From an uncultured Pelagibacteraceae bacterium (GTDB lineage: Bacteria > Pseudomonadota > Alphaproteobacteria > Pelagibacterales > Pelagibacteraceae), in assembly GCA_902594605.1 (NCBI GenBank), contig CACJMR010000003.1, forward strand, positions 1 through 64,000: a stretch of DNA of 64,000 nucleotides, in the 5' to 3' direction. Numbering within the stretch: position 1 is the stretch's first letter; the number at the start of each line of letters is the position of its first letter. Made by a program: the position numbers and the translations under genes. The notes beneath the pieces were generated by a model. It worked only from the letters and a program-made list of their open reading frames with translations, ran no database searches and had not been told where the DNA came from. Below, one piece after another: positions 1 to 9,813 of this stretch.

Positions 1-1036
1 TACCAATTTTTTTTAACAAAATTAAGTTAATTTTTTCAGAATTATTTTTTTTATCTTTGATCATAAAAGATAAAATCTTATTTAAATCTCTGATAGAAAA
101 ATATTTTTTTATGGAAGAAGGTAGACTAGAGTCATCAATATGATTTATAATTAAATTATATTCATTTTTACTGAGCATATTTTCTTTTAAACTAAAATTA
201 AGTGCTGTCTTCATTCCAAGTATCACGGCTTCACCATGATTTAGTTTATGGCTGTACCCTAAGCCTGCCTCATAAGCATGGGCAAATGTATGACCAAAAT
301 TTAATACCTTTCTTAATGCTGTTTCTTTTTCATCTTTTTCGACTACCTTTTTTTTAATTTTACAACTTTCATAGATAGCTTTTTCAATAAATGGAGATGA
401 AAGATTTAAAATTTTTTTAAGATTTTTATTCAAGAAATTAAATAATTTTTTGTTATCAATTAATGAATGCTTCAATATTTCTCCATATCCACAAATTATT
501 TCTCTTTTTGATAAAGATTTAAGAAATTGAATATCTGAGAGAACCAGTGATGGTTGATAAAAGCTTCCTATTAAATTTTTACCATATTTAGAATTAACTC
601 CAGTCTTCCCCCCGATTGATGAATCAACTTGAGCTAAAAGAGTTGTTGGAATATTTGCAAACTTAAGGCCCCTTTTAAAAAGACTAGCTGCAAAACCACT
701 TACATCACCTGTAATTCCGCCTCCTAAAGAAATTAAAACATCATTTCTTGAAAAGTTTTTATTTAATAAAACTTCTAGAATTTTATTAACGCTATTAATA
801 TTTTTATTTTTTTCACTAGCATTAAAAAATAACACAAAAATACTTTTATTTTTAAAAGACCTTTTAATATTTGAGACAAATTTTTTTGGAACATTTTTAT
901 CAACAACAATCAAACATTTATCAAAATCAATTGAATTTGATTTAAAAATTTTTGATATGTCTGAGGTTAAATTTGATCCAATAATTATTGGATATTTTTC
1001 GGTTTTAGTTACTATATTTAATCTAGTTTGTTTCAT
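1..1036 (-). CDS. aroB: 3-dehydroquinate synthase, truncated by the left window edge
   Basis: Reverse-strand translation from ATG at 1036 reads MKQTRLNIVTKTEKYPIIIGSNL...LISLGGGITGDVSGFAASLFKRG...PTTLLAQVDSSIGGKTGVN...NFGHTFAHAYE, typical AroB; overlaps the aroK end. Absent from the ORF track because it runs off the edge. Confidence 0.95.
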   Translation of the reverse strand, partial: MKQTRLNIVTKTEKYPIIIGSNLTSDISKIFKSNSIDFDKCLIVVDKNVPKKFVSNIKRSFKNKSIFVLFFNASEKNKNINSVNKILEVLLNKNFSRNDVLISLGGGITGDVSGFAASLFKRGLKFANIPTTLLAQVDSSIGGKTGVNSKYGKNLIGSFYQPSLVLSDIQFLKSLSKREIICGYGEILKHSLIDNKKLFNFLNKNLKKILNLSSPFIEKAIYESCKIKKKVVEKDEKETALRKVLNFGHTFAHAYEAGLGYSHKLNHGEAVILGMKTALNFSLKENMLSKNEYNLIINHIDDSSLPSSIKKYFSIRDLNKILSFMIKDKKNNSEKINLILLKKIG

Positions 1037-1598
1037 AAATTTCTACAATTTTATTTACTATTTCACTTTTAGTAAGATTATCACACTTTATCTCATATAA
1101 AGCTTTAGAATAAATGTTAGATCGTTTCTTAATTAAATCAATTAACTCAGTATCTGTTGCATTAATCGCTAATGGTCTTTTTTTACTGTTTTTAATTCTA
1201 TTTAACAATGTTTTATCATCCCAATTTAGCCAAAAAGATAAATGATTTTTTAAAATTTCTTTTCTAATATTGTTATTTGTAAAACCCCCGCCACCAAGTG
1301 AAATCACAGTAGAGTTTAATTTAAGTTTTTTTAAAGTTGTTTGTTCCTCAATTTTTCTAAAATAATTCTCACCCTTAACTTCAAAGATTTTTTTTATTGT
1401 GATATTTAAATTTTTTTCAATTTCTTTATCGATATCGACAAAATTTAATTTTAATTTCTTAGCTACTAACGATCCAATAGAGCTCTTACCAGAACCCATC
1501 ATCCCTAAAAAAACTAGATTTTCTTTTGATTTCATAAGTTTCTTTATTGAAAAAACATAAATATGTCTTAATTTGAAATTATCTAAAAGTATATGCAA
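1023..1598 (-). CDS. aroK: shikimate kinase (actual start probably downstream, near MKSKENLVFLGMMGSGKSS)
   Basis: P-loop GMMGSGKSSIG, DIDKEIE, SLGGGGF, KRPL; adjacent to aroB. Confidence 0.93.
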   Translation of the reverse strand: MHILLDNFKLRHIYVFSIKKLMKSKENLVFLGMMGSGKSSIGSLVAKKLKLNFVDIDKEIEKNLNITIKKIFEVKGENYFRKIEEQTTLKKLKLNSTVISLGGGGFTNNNIRKEILKNHLSFWLNWDDKTLLNRIKNSKKRPLAINATDTELIDLIKKRSNIYSKALYEIKCDNLTKSEIVNKIVEIYETN

Positions 1599-1775
1599 TT
1601 CATTAAAAACACAAGTTCAGGCAAAGCAAGTATCATAGGACTTGTGATTAAATCTATAATTGGATTAGGGGTTATTTTAGGTATTATTTTTTTTCTAAGT
1701 ACAATTGATTTTCCTGCACCTAAAAAAGAAATTGAAAAAATTATTCCAAATGAAAACTTTAAAATTGTTAAATAA
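1593..1775 (+). CDS. small single-pass membrane protein, unknown function
   Basis: 60 aa with hydrophobic segment IIGLVIKSIIGLGVILGIIFFLS; overlaps the start of the next gene. Confidence 0.55.
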   Translation: MQFIKNTSSGKASIIGLVIKSIIGLGVILGIIFFLSTIDFPAPKKEIEKIIPNENFKIVK

Positions 1776-3513
1776 GAAAATTCCTTTAATTAAATTAGTT
1801 TGTCTTATTTTTTTTACACCCGCGTTTGCAGAGGAGAAACCGATTGATATTTGGAATATAGAAAAGAAAGATAATCAAGTTATTTCAGAAACAAATATTT
1901 CAAGTGAAAATTCTAGTGGCACTACTCAGAATAGTGTTTACGAACTACAAACAAATAAACAAACAGATACTATAAAACTAGATAAAGAATTTTCATCAAA
2001 AGAAATTAAAATTGTTGGACTATATGATCCTAGTGAATATGGTTTGAGTATGGATATGTGGTCAAATTCTGATGGAACTAAATTAAAAAATTTATTTCAG
2101 AATATTAATAAGTTTAATCTTTCAGAGGATGCATCTGAGATAATGCACATATCTTTATTAACCAACGCTTATTCTCCAACTCAAAATATTACAGAGCAAG
2201 AATTTATGAGCTTTAAATCTGATTGGTTAATAAAAGATGCAAACTTAGAATTAATAGAAGAATATTTAATTAAAAATCAAATAATAAATTTGCATCCAAA
2301 TTTATCAAGATATTTGGTAGATACTTATTTATCAGAATCAAACGTAAAAAAATCATGTGAGTTTTTTTCTAAAAATTCTGAACCCATTCAAGATGAATAT
2401 CTATCAAAATTTAATTTATATTGTTTAATCAATTATGGAAAAAATGAAGAAGCACAACTAATCTTAGATTTAAAAAAAGAGTTAGGTTTTGAAGATAGTT
2501 ATTACGAAAACAAAATAAATTATTTATTTGGATATTTAGATGAGGCAGATAAAGAAATATCAATAAATTCAATTTTAGATTTTCATTTAGCTCATAGAAC
2601 TAATCCTGAGTTTTCTTATGAACCAAGTGACGATACACCTAAAATAGTTTGGAAATATCTTTCAGCCGCTAATTTACTTTTTAAAATTCAAGATATAGAA
2701 ATTACTGATGTAGAAAAAATTTCTACAATAGAAAAAGCTGTTAATGATAAAAATTATTCTGAGGAGGAGTTATTCGAATTTTATAAAAAATTCCAATTTA
2801 ATATTAATCAATTTTTGAATGCAAAAGAGGCATATAAATCTTTATCTTCAATCGAGGGACGCGCTCTTTTATATCAAAGAGCTCTTTTAACTGAAGAACC
2901 AAAAATCAAATTAGAATTTATAAAGATATTAAAAGATCTATTTATATCTGATGAAATAGGTGATGCCTTTGATTTAGAATTAAAAAAATTTTTAGGTGAA
3001 ATTAATGTTGAGGATGTGCCATCAAATTTTACAACATTTTATAATAGCAATCTAAATAAGAAAGAGACGGCAGATAAAAAGATTAAATATAATAGTAAAA
3101 TTTTACATCAATCAAAACTTATAAATTATTTTAATGGGGACTATGCAAAATCTAAAATTGAAGAGGATCTAGATAAATTTTTAAAGAAAATAAAAAAAGA
3201 TAAAAAATATTTTTTATCAAAAAAAGATATAATTTTTTTAGAGGCACTTAAATCTGATGGAGTTAAAATTTCAAAAAAATATGACAGTCTATATGAGGTG
3301 AAGCAATCAGAAATGCCTGCTGATATTCAAACAATGATAGATAATAATGAGATAGGTGCTGCATTGTTGAGAATAATTGAGGTAATTGGACCTGATAAAA
3401 TTGAAAATATTGATGAAGATACAGTTTATTTTATTATCAACACTTTAAATCAATTAAATGTTGATTTAATTAGAAATAAACTATTGCTAAAAGTTCTTCC
3501 TTTAAAAGTATAA
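1750..3513 (+). CDS. uncharacterised exported protein (likely start ATG 1750, signal peptide)
   Basis: From ATG 1750: MKTLKLLNKKIPLIKLVCLIFFTPAFAEEKP, a clear Sec signal with AFA-E cleavage; long helical-rich body. The track's 1705 start reads through the upstream gene in another frame. Confidence 0.75.
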   Translation: MKTLKLLNKKIPLIKLVCLIFFTPAFAEEKPIDIWNIEKKDNQVISETNISSENSSGTTQNSVYELQTNKQTDTIKLDKEFSSKEIKIVGLYDPSEYGLSMDMWSNSDGTKLKNLFQNINKFNLSEDASEIMHISLLTNAYSPTQNITEQEFMSFKSDWLIKDANLELIEEYLIKNQIINLHPNLSRYLVDTYLSESNVKKSCEFFSKNSEPIQDEYLSKFNLYCLINYGKNEEAQLILDLKKELGFEDSYYENKINYLFGYLDEADKEISINSILDFHLAHRTNPEFSYEPSDDTPKIVWKYLSAANLLFKIQDIEITDVEKISTIEKAVNDKNYSEEELFEFYKKFQFNINQFLNAKEAYKSLSSIEGRALLYQRALLTEEPKIKLEFIKILKDLFISDEIGDAFDLELKKFLGEINVEDVPSNFTTFYNSNLNKKETADKKIKYNSKILHQSKLINYFNGDYAKSKIEEDLDKFLKKIKKDKKYFLSKKDIIFLEALKSDGVKISKKYDSLYEVKQSEMPADIQTMIDNNEIGAALLRIIEVIGPDKIENIDEDTVYFIINTLNQLNVDLIRNKLLLKVLPLKV

Positions 3514-3534
3514 AAATTATAATAAAATCAAGTT

Positions 3535-4053
3535 ATGGCTATCAGAACTATAATAACAGAACCTAATAAATTACTTAGACAAATTTCTAAACCAGTTGAT
3601 CGTGTTGGTAAAGAAGAACAAAAATTAATGGATGATATGCTGGAGACAATGTATGACGCAAACGGAATTGGTCTCGCAGCGATACAAGTTGGTGTACCAA
3701 AGAGAATTATTGTAATGGATATAAGTAAAGATGAGAGTAAAAAAGAGCCAAGATATTTCGTAAATCCGGTTATCAAAAATAAAGATCCAGAAAAAGCAAC
3801 TTATGAAGAAGGATGTCTTTCTGTGCCAAATCAGTTTGCAGAAATAGATAGACCTAGTAAGTGTGAAGTAGAATATCTTGATTACGATGGAGAAAAGAAA
3901 TTGCTAAAGGCTGATGGTCTTCTGGCAACATGTATTCAACACGAGATGGACCATTTAGAGGGAATCCTATTTATTGATTATCTTTCAAAATTAAAAAGGT
4001 CAATGATAATTAAAAAATTATCAAAATTAAAATCCACTTCTGTAGAAGCTTAA
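3535..4053 (+). CDS. def: peptide deformylase
   Basis: GIGLAAIQVG, EEGCLSVP, QHEMDHLEG motifs; followed by fmt. Confidence 0.97.
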   Translation: MAIRTIITEPNKLLRQISKPVDRVGKEEQKLMDDMLETMYDANGIGLAAIQVGVPKRIIVMDISKDESKKEPRYFVNPVIKNKDPEKATYEEGCLSVPNQFAEIDRPSKCEVEYLDYDGEKKLLKADGLLATCIQHEMDHLEGILFIDYLSKLKRSMIIKKLSKLKSTSVEA

Positions 4054-4056
4054 TCA

Positions 4057-4980
4057 ATGCTAAAAAAAATAGTTTTTATGGGTACTCCCATGTTCGCTGT
4101 TCCAATTTTAAAATCACTTTATCAAAATGGATATCCTATTTCTTGTGTTTATACACAACCACCTCAAAAATCTAAAAGAGGTCAAAAAATTAACAAGTCA
4201 CCAATTCAATTAATTTCAGAGACTTTAAATATAGAATTTAGAACACCAAATTCATTAAAAGAAAACTTAGATGAATTAGAATATTTTAAATCTTTAGAGG
4301 CAGATTTGGCAATAGTTGTTGCTTATGGTCAAATTATACCAAAGTCATATTTAAATTTAACTAAAAAAGGATTTATTAATATACATGCATCTATTCTTCC
4401 AAAGTGGAGAGGCGCTGCCCCTATTCAAAGATCAATTATGAATTTAGATAAAGAGACAGGAATTAGTATTATGAAAATAGGGGAGGAACTAGATACAGGA
4501 CCGGTATGTAATATTTATAAAATTAATATCGAAAATAATTTAAATGCTGAAGATATTAATGAAAAGCTATCAAGTTTGGCTGCAGAGAAAATTTTAGATA
4601 ATATAGATGATATATATGAGGATAAAGCAAACTTTATAGAGCAAGATCACTCATCAGCAACATACGCATCAAAAGTTCAAAAAATAGAGGGGCAAATTAA
4701 CTGGAAAGAGGATGCTAAAATTATAATTGGTAAAATAAATGGACTATATCCAGTTCCGGGAGCTTATTTCATGTTTAACGGTGAGAGATATAAAATATTA
4801 AAAGCAGAAATTGGACAAGCGCAAGGAAAACCAGGTGAGGTTTTATCTGACTATTTAGAAATTTCGTGTGGAGACAAAAAATCAATAAAAATTAAAGAAA
4901 TACAAAGACAAGGAAAAAAGCCTCAAAGTATTGGAGAATTTGTTTTAGGAACACAAATTAAAAAGGGTTCATTTATATAA
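4057..4980 (+). CDS. fmt: methionyl-tRNA formyltransferase
   Basis: FMGTPMFAVPIL, NIHASILPKWRGAAPIQRSI; next to def. Confidence 0.97.
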   Translation: MLKKIVFMGTPMFAVPILKSLYQNGYPISCVYTQPPQKSKRGQKINKSPIQLISETLNIEFRTPNSLKENLDELEYFKSLEADLAIVVAYGQIIPKSYLNLTKKGFINIHASILPKWRGAAPIQRSIMNLDKETGISIMKIGEELDTGPVCNIYKINIENNLNAEDINEKLSSLAAEKILDNIDDIYEDKANFIEQDHSSATYASKVQKIEGQINWKEDAKIIIGKINGLYPVPGAYFMFNGERYKILKAEIGQAQGKPGEVLSDYLEISCGDKKSIKIKEIQRQGKKPQSIGEFVLGTQIKKGSFI

Positions 4981-5720
4981 TGAATAGATATCAAATACTT
5001 ATTGAGTATGTGGGAACAAATTTTAGAGGATGGCAAATTCAAAAAAAGGGCCCAACAATTCAAGGATTAATTCAAGAAAAATTATCAAAATTATTAAAAG
5101 AAAAAATTGTTTTACATGGTCAAGGAAGAACTGATGCAGGGGTTCATGCATTTGAGCAATCTGCACACTTTGATTGCAAAAATAAAATAACCGATAAAAT
5201 TAAATTTTTAAAATCCATTAATCATTTTTTGAACTTAAAAGACATTGCAATTAAAAATATTAAAAAAAGAAATAATAAATTTCATGCGAGATTTTCAGCA
5301 AAACAAAGAATTTATAAATACTTTATTTTTAATCAAATAAGCCAACCAATAATTGAAAAAAATAGAGCATGGCATGTTCGTAGGCCTTTAAATTTAGAAT
5401 TAATGAAAAAGGGTGCAAAAAAGTTATTAGGAACTAATGATTATTCAACTTTTAGATCTTCAAGCTGTCATGCTAAAAGTCCAATTAAAACTATTAAATC
5501 AATTAAAATTAAATCATCAAAAAATAAAATTGAATTTCAATTTAGTTCTCAATCATTTTTACAACATCAGGTTAGATCCATGGTTGGTTGTTTAAAATAC
5601 TTGGGAGAAAATAAATGGGATTTGAAAACTTTTGAAAAGAGATTTAAGTCAAAAAAAAGAACGCTGTGTGCCCCTCCAGCACCACCAAGCGGTTTATTTT
5701 TATTTAGAGTTCTTTATTAA
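4980..5720 (+). CDS. truA: tRNA pseudouridine(38-40) synthase
   Basis: YVGTNFRGWQIQ, GQGRTDAGVHA, FLQHQVRSMVG. Confidence 0.96.
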   Translation: MNRYQILIEYVGTNFRGWQIQKKGPTIQGLIQEKLSKLLKEKIVLHGQGRTDAGVHAFEQSAHFDCKNKITDKIKFLKSINHFLNLKDIAIKNIKKRNNKFHARFSAKQRIYKYFIFNQISQPIIEKNRAWHVRRPLNLELMKKGAKKLLGTNDYSTFRSSSCHAKSPIKTIKSIKIKSSKNKIEFQFSSQSFLQHQVRSMVGCLKYLGENKWDLKTFEKRFKSKKRTLCAPPAPPSGLFLFRVLY

Positions 5721-6191
5721 TTTATTTTTATTGCTCATAGCAAACTTTTTATTTATTCGCCATCTAGACTCAGCTCTTACAATATACCCACAACAGTTTT
5801 TTGATTTACATTTACAAGGAAATTGTTTGTAGTTTTCATCATAACCAAATCCATAATCACAGGTAAACTCCTCACCTTTTTTAATATCTTTGATTGCTTT
5901 GACCCAAATTTTCAATCCCTTTCCATCGTAATCACAATTATTATCACAAGAATGATTAATTAAACCTGCGGTATTCCATGGAAAATCTCCATCTAGATCG
6001 TATCTTTTATTTATTGTGAATAAATATATTGGTTTACTATTATCGTATTTATCAGAATCTTGTGTTTGTTTTTTTGTTATAAGTTTTCCGACATAGTCAA
6101 TTATTTTGGTTCCTTCTTTAATGTCACGAGTTGCATAAAGTCCTCTTCCTTTATTATCAATTCCAGATCTTTTTATTTTATATAATTTCAT
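5700..6191 (-). CDS. SET-domain protein (putative lysine methyltransferase)
   Basis: GRGLYATRDIKEGTKIIDYVGKLI, GLINHSCDNNCDY, IKKGEEFTCDYGF, post-SET-like CKCKSKNCCGYI. Confidence 0.88.
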   Translation of the reverse strand: MKLYKIKRSGIDNKGRGLYATRDIKEGTKIIDYVGKLITKKQTQDSDKYDNSKPIYLFTINKRYDLDGDFPWNTAGLINHSCDNNCDYDGKGLKIWVKAIKDIKKGEEFTCDYGFGYDENYKQFPCKCKSKNCCGYIVRAESRWRINKKFAMSNKNKLIKNSK

Positions 6192-6224
6192 GAAGATTTT
6201 TATTTAGAGTTTTCTAAAGAATTA

Positions 6225-7154
6225 TCAATTAAATTCTAAAAGAGCATCAACGTGTCTTTTAGTGCTGTCTCGAAGTGCATTTAGGTCGTAACCACCCTCT
6301 AAAATTGAAACAACTTTTCCATTACAAAATTTTTTAGAAGCCTCTAATATTCTTTTGGTAATAGTAAAATAATCCTCTGTTTTTAGATTAAATTGAGCAA
6401 GAGGGTCATCTTCATGGGCATCAAAACCAGCGCTAATCAATATAAACTCTGGTCTAAACTCTTCTAATTTTTTTAATACACGGTCAAATACGTTTAAATA
6501 TTCTTCTGAACTTATGCCAGCTGGCAAAGGTATATTATAGATATTGTTAAATTTACCTTTTTCTTGTTCTGAACCAGTTCCTGGGTAGTAGGGATATTGG
6601 TGAGTTGATATAAAAAGAACATTTTCATTTTCATAAAAAATATCTTGTGTTCCATTACCATGATGTACATCAAAATCTATTATTGCAACTTTCTTATATT
6701 TATATTTTTTCAACAAATAATTTGCACCAATACTTACTGAATTTAAAATACAAAAACCAGCAGCCTTATTTTGTGAACTATGATGTCCAGGAGGTCTAAC
6801 ACTACAGAATGCATTTTTAAATTCTTTTTTTTCCACCCCATCAATTGCAGCAATTATTGATCCAACTGCATCGAAGGTTGCGTCTTTGCTTCCAGGTGAA
6901 ATGATTGTATCACCATCAAGTGAAGAGAAACCTTTTTTTGGGAAAGAACTTTTTACTAAATTTAAGTAATTTGTTTCATGTGTGGTTAATAGAATATCAT
7001 CTGAAACTTTTGATGGTTTCTTCCATATAAGATTTTTATTATTAAGTTTTTTAAAATTTTCTACTATGACTGATACTCTCGCTATTTGTTCTGGATGCCC
7101 AGGACCTGTATCATGATTTTGAGATGTATCTGATGTAATTAAGCCAGTTTTCAC
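6225..7154 (-). CDS. histone deacetylase / acetoin utilisation family amidohydrolase
   Basis: RPPGHHSSQNKAAGFCILNSVSIGANYL, IDFDVHHGNGTQDIFY, SAGFDAHEDDPLAQ. Confidence 0.92.
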   Translation of the reverse strand: MKTGLITSDTSQNHDTGPGHPEQIARVSVIVENFKKLNNKNLIWKKPSKVSDDILLTTHETNYLNLVKSSFPKKGFSSLDGDTIISPGSKDATFDAVGSIIAAIDGVEKKEFKNAFCSVRPPGHHSSQNKAAGFCILNSVSIGANYLLKKYKYKKVAIIDFDVHHGNGTQDIFYENENVLFISTHQYPYYPGTGSEQEKGKFNNIYNIPLPAGISSEEYLNVFDRVLKKLEEFRPEFILISAGFDAHEDDPLAQFNLKTEDYFTITKRILEASKKFCNGKVVSILEGGYDLNALRDSTKRHVDALLEFN

Positions 7155-8308
7155 TTAAAGTAATTATCTAAGATTTTAGTATAAATTAAAGTTAATCTTT
7201 TTAAATCAGATAAGGACACACATTCTCCTACCTTATGCATAGTTTTTCCTACTAACCCAAATTCTAAACATGGAGCTATTTTTCTTATGAATCTAGCATC
7301 AGATGTACCACCAGTTGTAGATAGTTTTGGTTTAATTTTAGTAATTTTCTTAATTGTATTTTGTATCATAAATGTGGTTTTGTTAGGCTTAGTTAAAAAG
7401 GCCTCACCAGAAACACTATATTCAATTTTATATTTTGATTTATTTTTATTACAAATTTGTTTTATTATTTTGTTAATTTTATTCTTTAATTTGTAAGATG
7501 TGTGTTTGTTATTAAATCTAATATTAAAGGATGCGCTAGCTAATCCTGGAATTACATTATCAGCTGAATTATCAATATTAATTTTTGTTATTTCTAAATT
7601 TGTAGGTTGAAAATCTTTTGTTCCTTTATCAAATTTAACTTCTTTTAACTCTTTTAGTATTCGAACCAAAGCTGTTGATGGATTGTTTGCTCTATTAGGG
7701 TAAGCTACATGACCTTGAATACCAATGACAGTCAATTTTCCAGTCATACTACCTCTACGACCAATTTTAATCATTTCTCCTAATTTATTTGGATTCGTAG
7801 GTTCTCCTACTAAGCAAAAATCTATTTTTTCTTTTCTTTTCCTCAAATATTCAACAACTTTTTTCGTCCCATTAATTGCAATTCCTTCCTCATCCCCAGT
7901 AATTAAAAGGCTGATGGATCCACCAAATTTTTTGTTTTCCTTAGAAAAATTACTTACCGCAGTAACAAATGCAGCTATTGAGCTTTTCATATCATTTGCA
8001 CCTCTGCCAATTAGGTATCCTTTCTTAACAGCAGGTTTAAATGGATTAACAGTCCAATCATTCAAATTACCAGGTGGCACTACATCCAAATGACCTGCAT
8101 AACAAAAATTTGGACTTGAGGTACCAAGTCTTGCGTAAAGATTTTTTACTGGATAACTATTTTTATCTTTAAACTCGAGAATTTTAGTTTTAAAGCCAAT
8201 TTTTTTTAATTTTTTTTCTAAAAATTTAATAACACCGGCATCAGTTTTTGTAACAGATGGAAACCTAATTAGCTCTTTAGCTAATTGTAATTCATTTATT
8301 GTTGGCAT
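7151..8308 (-). CDS. dapE: succinyl-diaminopimelate desuccinylase
   Basis: M20 peptidase motifs AGHLDVVPPG, GRGANDMKSSIAAF, TGDEEG, TTGGTSDARF; next to dapD. Confidence 0.95.
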   Translation of the reverse strand: MPTINELQLAKELIRFPSVTKTDAGVIKFLEKKLKKIGFKTKILEFKDKNSYPVKNLYARLGTSSPNFCYAGHLDVVPPGNLNDWTVNPFKPAVKKGYLIGRGANDMKSSIAAFVTAVSNFSKENKKFGGSISLLITGDEEGIAINGTKKVVEYLRKRKEKIDFCLVGEPTNPNKLGEMIKIGRRGSMTGKLTVIGIQGHVAYPNRANNPSTALVRILKELKEVKFDKGTKDFQPTNLEITKINIDNSADNVIPGLASASFNIRFNNKHTSYKLKNKINKIIKQICNKNKSKYKIEYSVSGEAFLTKPNKTTFMIQNTIKKITKIKPKLSTTGGTSDARFIRKIAPCLEFGLVGKTMHKVGECVSLSDLKRLTLIYTKILDNYFK

Positions 8309-8309
8309 T

Positions 8310-9137
8310 TTAATCTCTTAAAAGATCGTTAACTGATGTTTTAGATCTCGTTTTTTCATCAACTTGTTTAATAATCACTGCACAGCTTAAAGATGGTGCA
8401 GATGGATTGTTTTTATCTGGTAAAGAACCTGGTACAACAACTGAGTATGGAGGAATTTTCCCATAAGTAATCTCTCCTGTTGAACGTGTTACTATTTTAG
8501 TACTTTGAGTAATTAGCATACCCATACTTAATACAGAGCCTTCTCCAACTATCACACCTTCAACAACCTCAGACATCGCCCCAACAAAAACATTATCCTC
8601 AATAATTGTTGGTAATGCTTGAGCGGGTTCCAAGACGCCCCCAATTCCAGAACCTGCAGAGATATGACAATTTTTTCCAATTTGACAACAGCTTCCAGCA
8701 CGACTAAACGTGTCCATCATCGTCCCTTCATCAATATATGCACCAATATTTACATAACACGGCATCAAAACGGCATTCTTTCCTACAAATGATCCTTTTC
8801 TTACTGGCGAATTAGGTACCATTCTAAAACCAGCTTTTTCATGATCTTCTTTTGTCCATCCAGCTGTTTTTCCTTTAAGTAAATGAGCTTTGTCATACCA
8901 GCTACTGTATGGTCCATTTAAATTTTCCATTGGATACATTCTAAAACTTAACATGATAGCTTTTTTCAGATGTTGATGAGTAACCCATTCACCATTGATC
9001 TTTTCAGCTACTCTTGCTTTTCCACTGTCTAAATCATCAATAATTTGATTTACAGCATCTTTTAAAGATTTATCTGAATTTTGGCCTACTTGGTCTTTAT
9101 TTTCCCAAGCTTCATTTATAATTTTTTCTATACTCAT
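8310..9137 (-). CDS. dapD: tetrahydrodipicolinate N-succinyltransferase
   Basis: Left-handed beta-helix repeats, GTMMDTFSRAGSCCQIGKNCHISAGSGIGGVLEP. Confidence 0.96.
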   Translation of the reverse strand: MSIEKIINEAWENKDQVGQNSDKSLKDAVNQIIDDLDSGKARVAEKINGEWVTHQHLKKAIMLSFRMYPMENLNGPYSSWYDKAHLLKGKTAGWTKEDHEKAGFRMVPNSPVRKGSFVGKNAVLMPCYVNIGAYIDEGTMMDTFSRAGSCCQIGKNCHISAGSGIGGVLEPAQALPTIIEDNVFVGAMSEVVEGVIVGEGSVLSMGMLITQSTKIVTRSTGEITYGKIPPYSVVVPGSLPDKNNPSAPSLSCAVIIKQVDEKTRSKTSVNDLLRD

Positions 9138-9141
9138 AATT

Positions 9142-9813
9142 TTATGAGTTTTTTAATAACCTTATTTCTTTTAAAAATAAAGAAAGATTTTCTATTTTGT
9201 AATCAATGTATTCTTGTTCAGACTCTTTTTTGCCCCAGTATTCGTCATTGATTAACCAAACTGTTTTTGCTCCTCTTTCTTTTCCAATAGATAAGTTTTT
9301 TGCGATGTCTTCAATGTAAAGTGTCTCAGTTGGATCAATTTGAAATTTTTTGACCATCAGATCAAATGCTTTTGCCTCAGGTTTTGGGCTGTACTCAGCA
9401 TCAACAATGTCAAATACACCGTCAAATTGATCATCAATTCCTAAGTGAGTAGTAATATTTTTAACATGTTCTTTACTGCCATTTGTAAAGACAAATTTGT
9501 TCAGATTAATATTTTCAAGCTCATTCCTTAAACCAGTATCTTTTTCTAAAAAATCTAAATTAATATCATGCACATAGTCTAAAAATTCTCTTGGAGGTAT
9601 ATCGTGATGTATCATTAAACCATTAAGGCTAGTGTTATATTTATGAAAATAATTTGTTTGTAATTCTTTTGCCTCTTTTAAATCTACATTTAATTTATTC
9701 GAAATATATTGAGTCATTTTTTTACTTACCTGACCAAATACTCCTTCAAGATCACTATAGAGTACCCCATCACAATCAAATAATATGTTTTTGATATTCT
9801 TTAATTCTTTCAT
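9142..9813 (-). CDS. HAD-family pyrimidine 5'-nucleotidase-like hydrolase
   Basis: ILFDCDGVLYSD, FVFTNGSKEHV, SPKPEAKAFDLM, LYIEDIAKN. Confidence 0.85.
   Translation of the reverse strand: MKELKNIKNILFDCDGVLYSDLEGVFGQVSKKMTQYISNKLNVDLKEAKELQTNYFHKYNTSLNGLMIHHDIPPREFLDYVHDINLDFLEKDTGLRNELENINLNKFVFTNGSKEHVKNITTHLGIDDQFDGVFDIVDAEYSPKPEAKAFDLMVKKFQIDPTETLYIEDIAKNLSIGKERGAKTVWLINDEYWGKKESEQEYIDYKIENLSLFLKEIRLLKNS

Noticed and set aside
3528-3776. Antisense ORFs such as 3528-3776, 7725-8093, 9838-10179, 15326-15661, 38853-39179, 43975-44325, 54870-55178
   Set aside because: Lie opposite well-supported core genes (def, dapE, argB, murA, rpsA, kdsD, glcB) with no recognisable domains.
5632-5832. 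66-aa ORF over the truA 3' end and SET gene
   Set aside because: Overlaps two well-supported genes in other frames.
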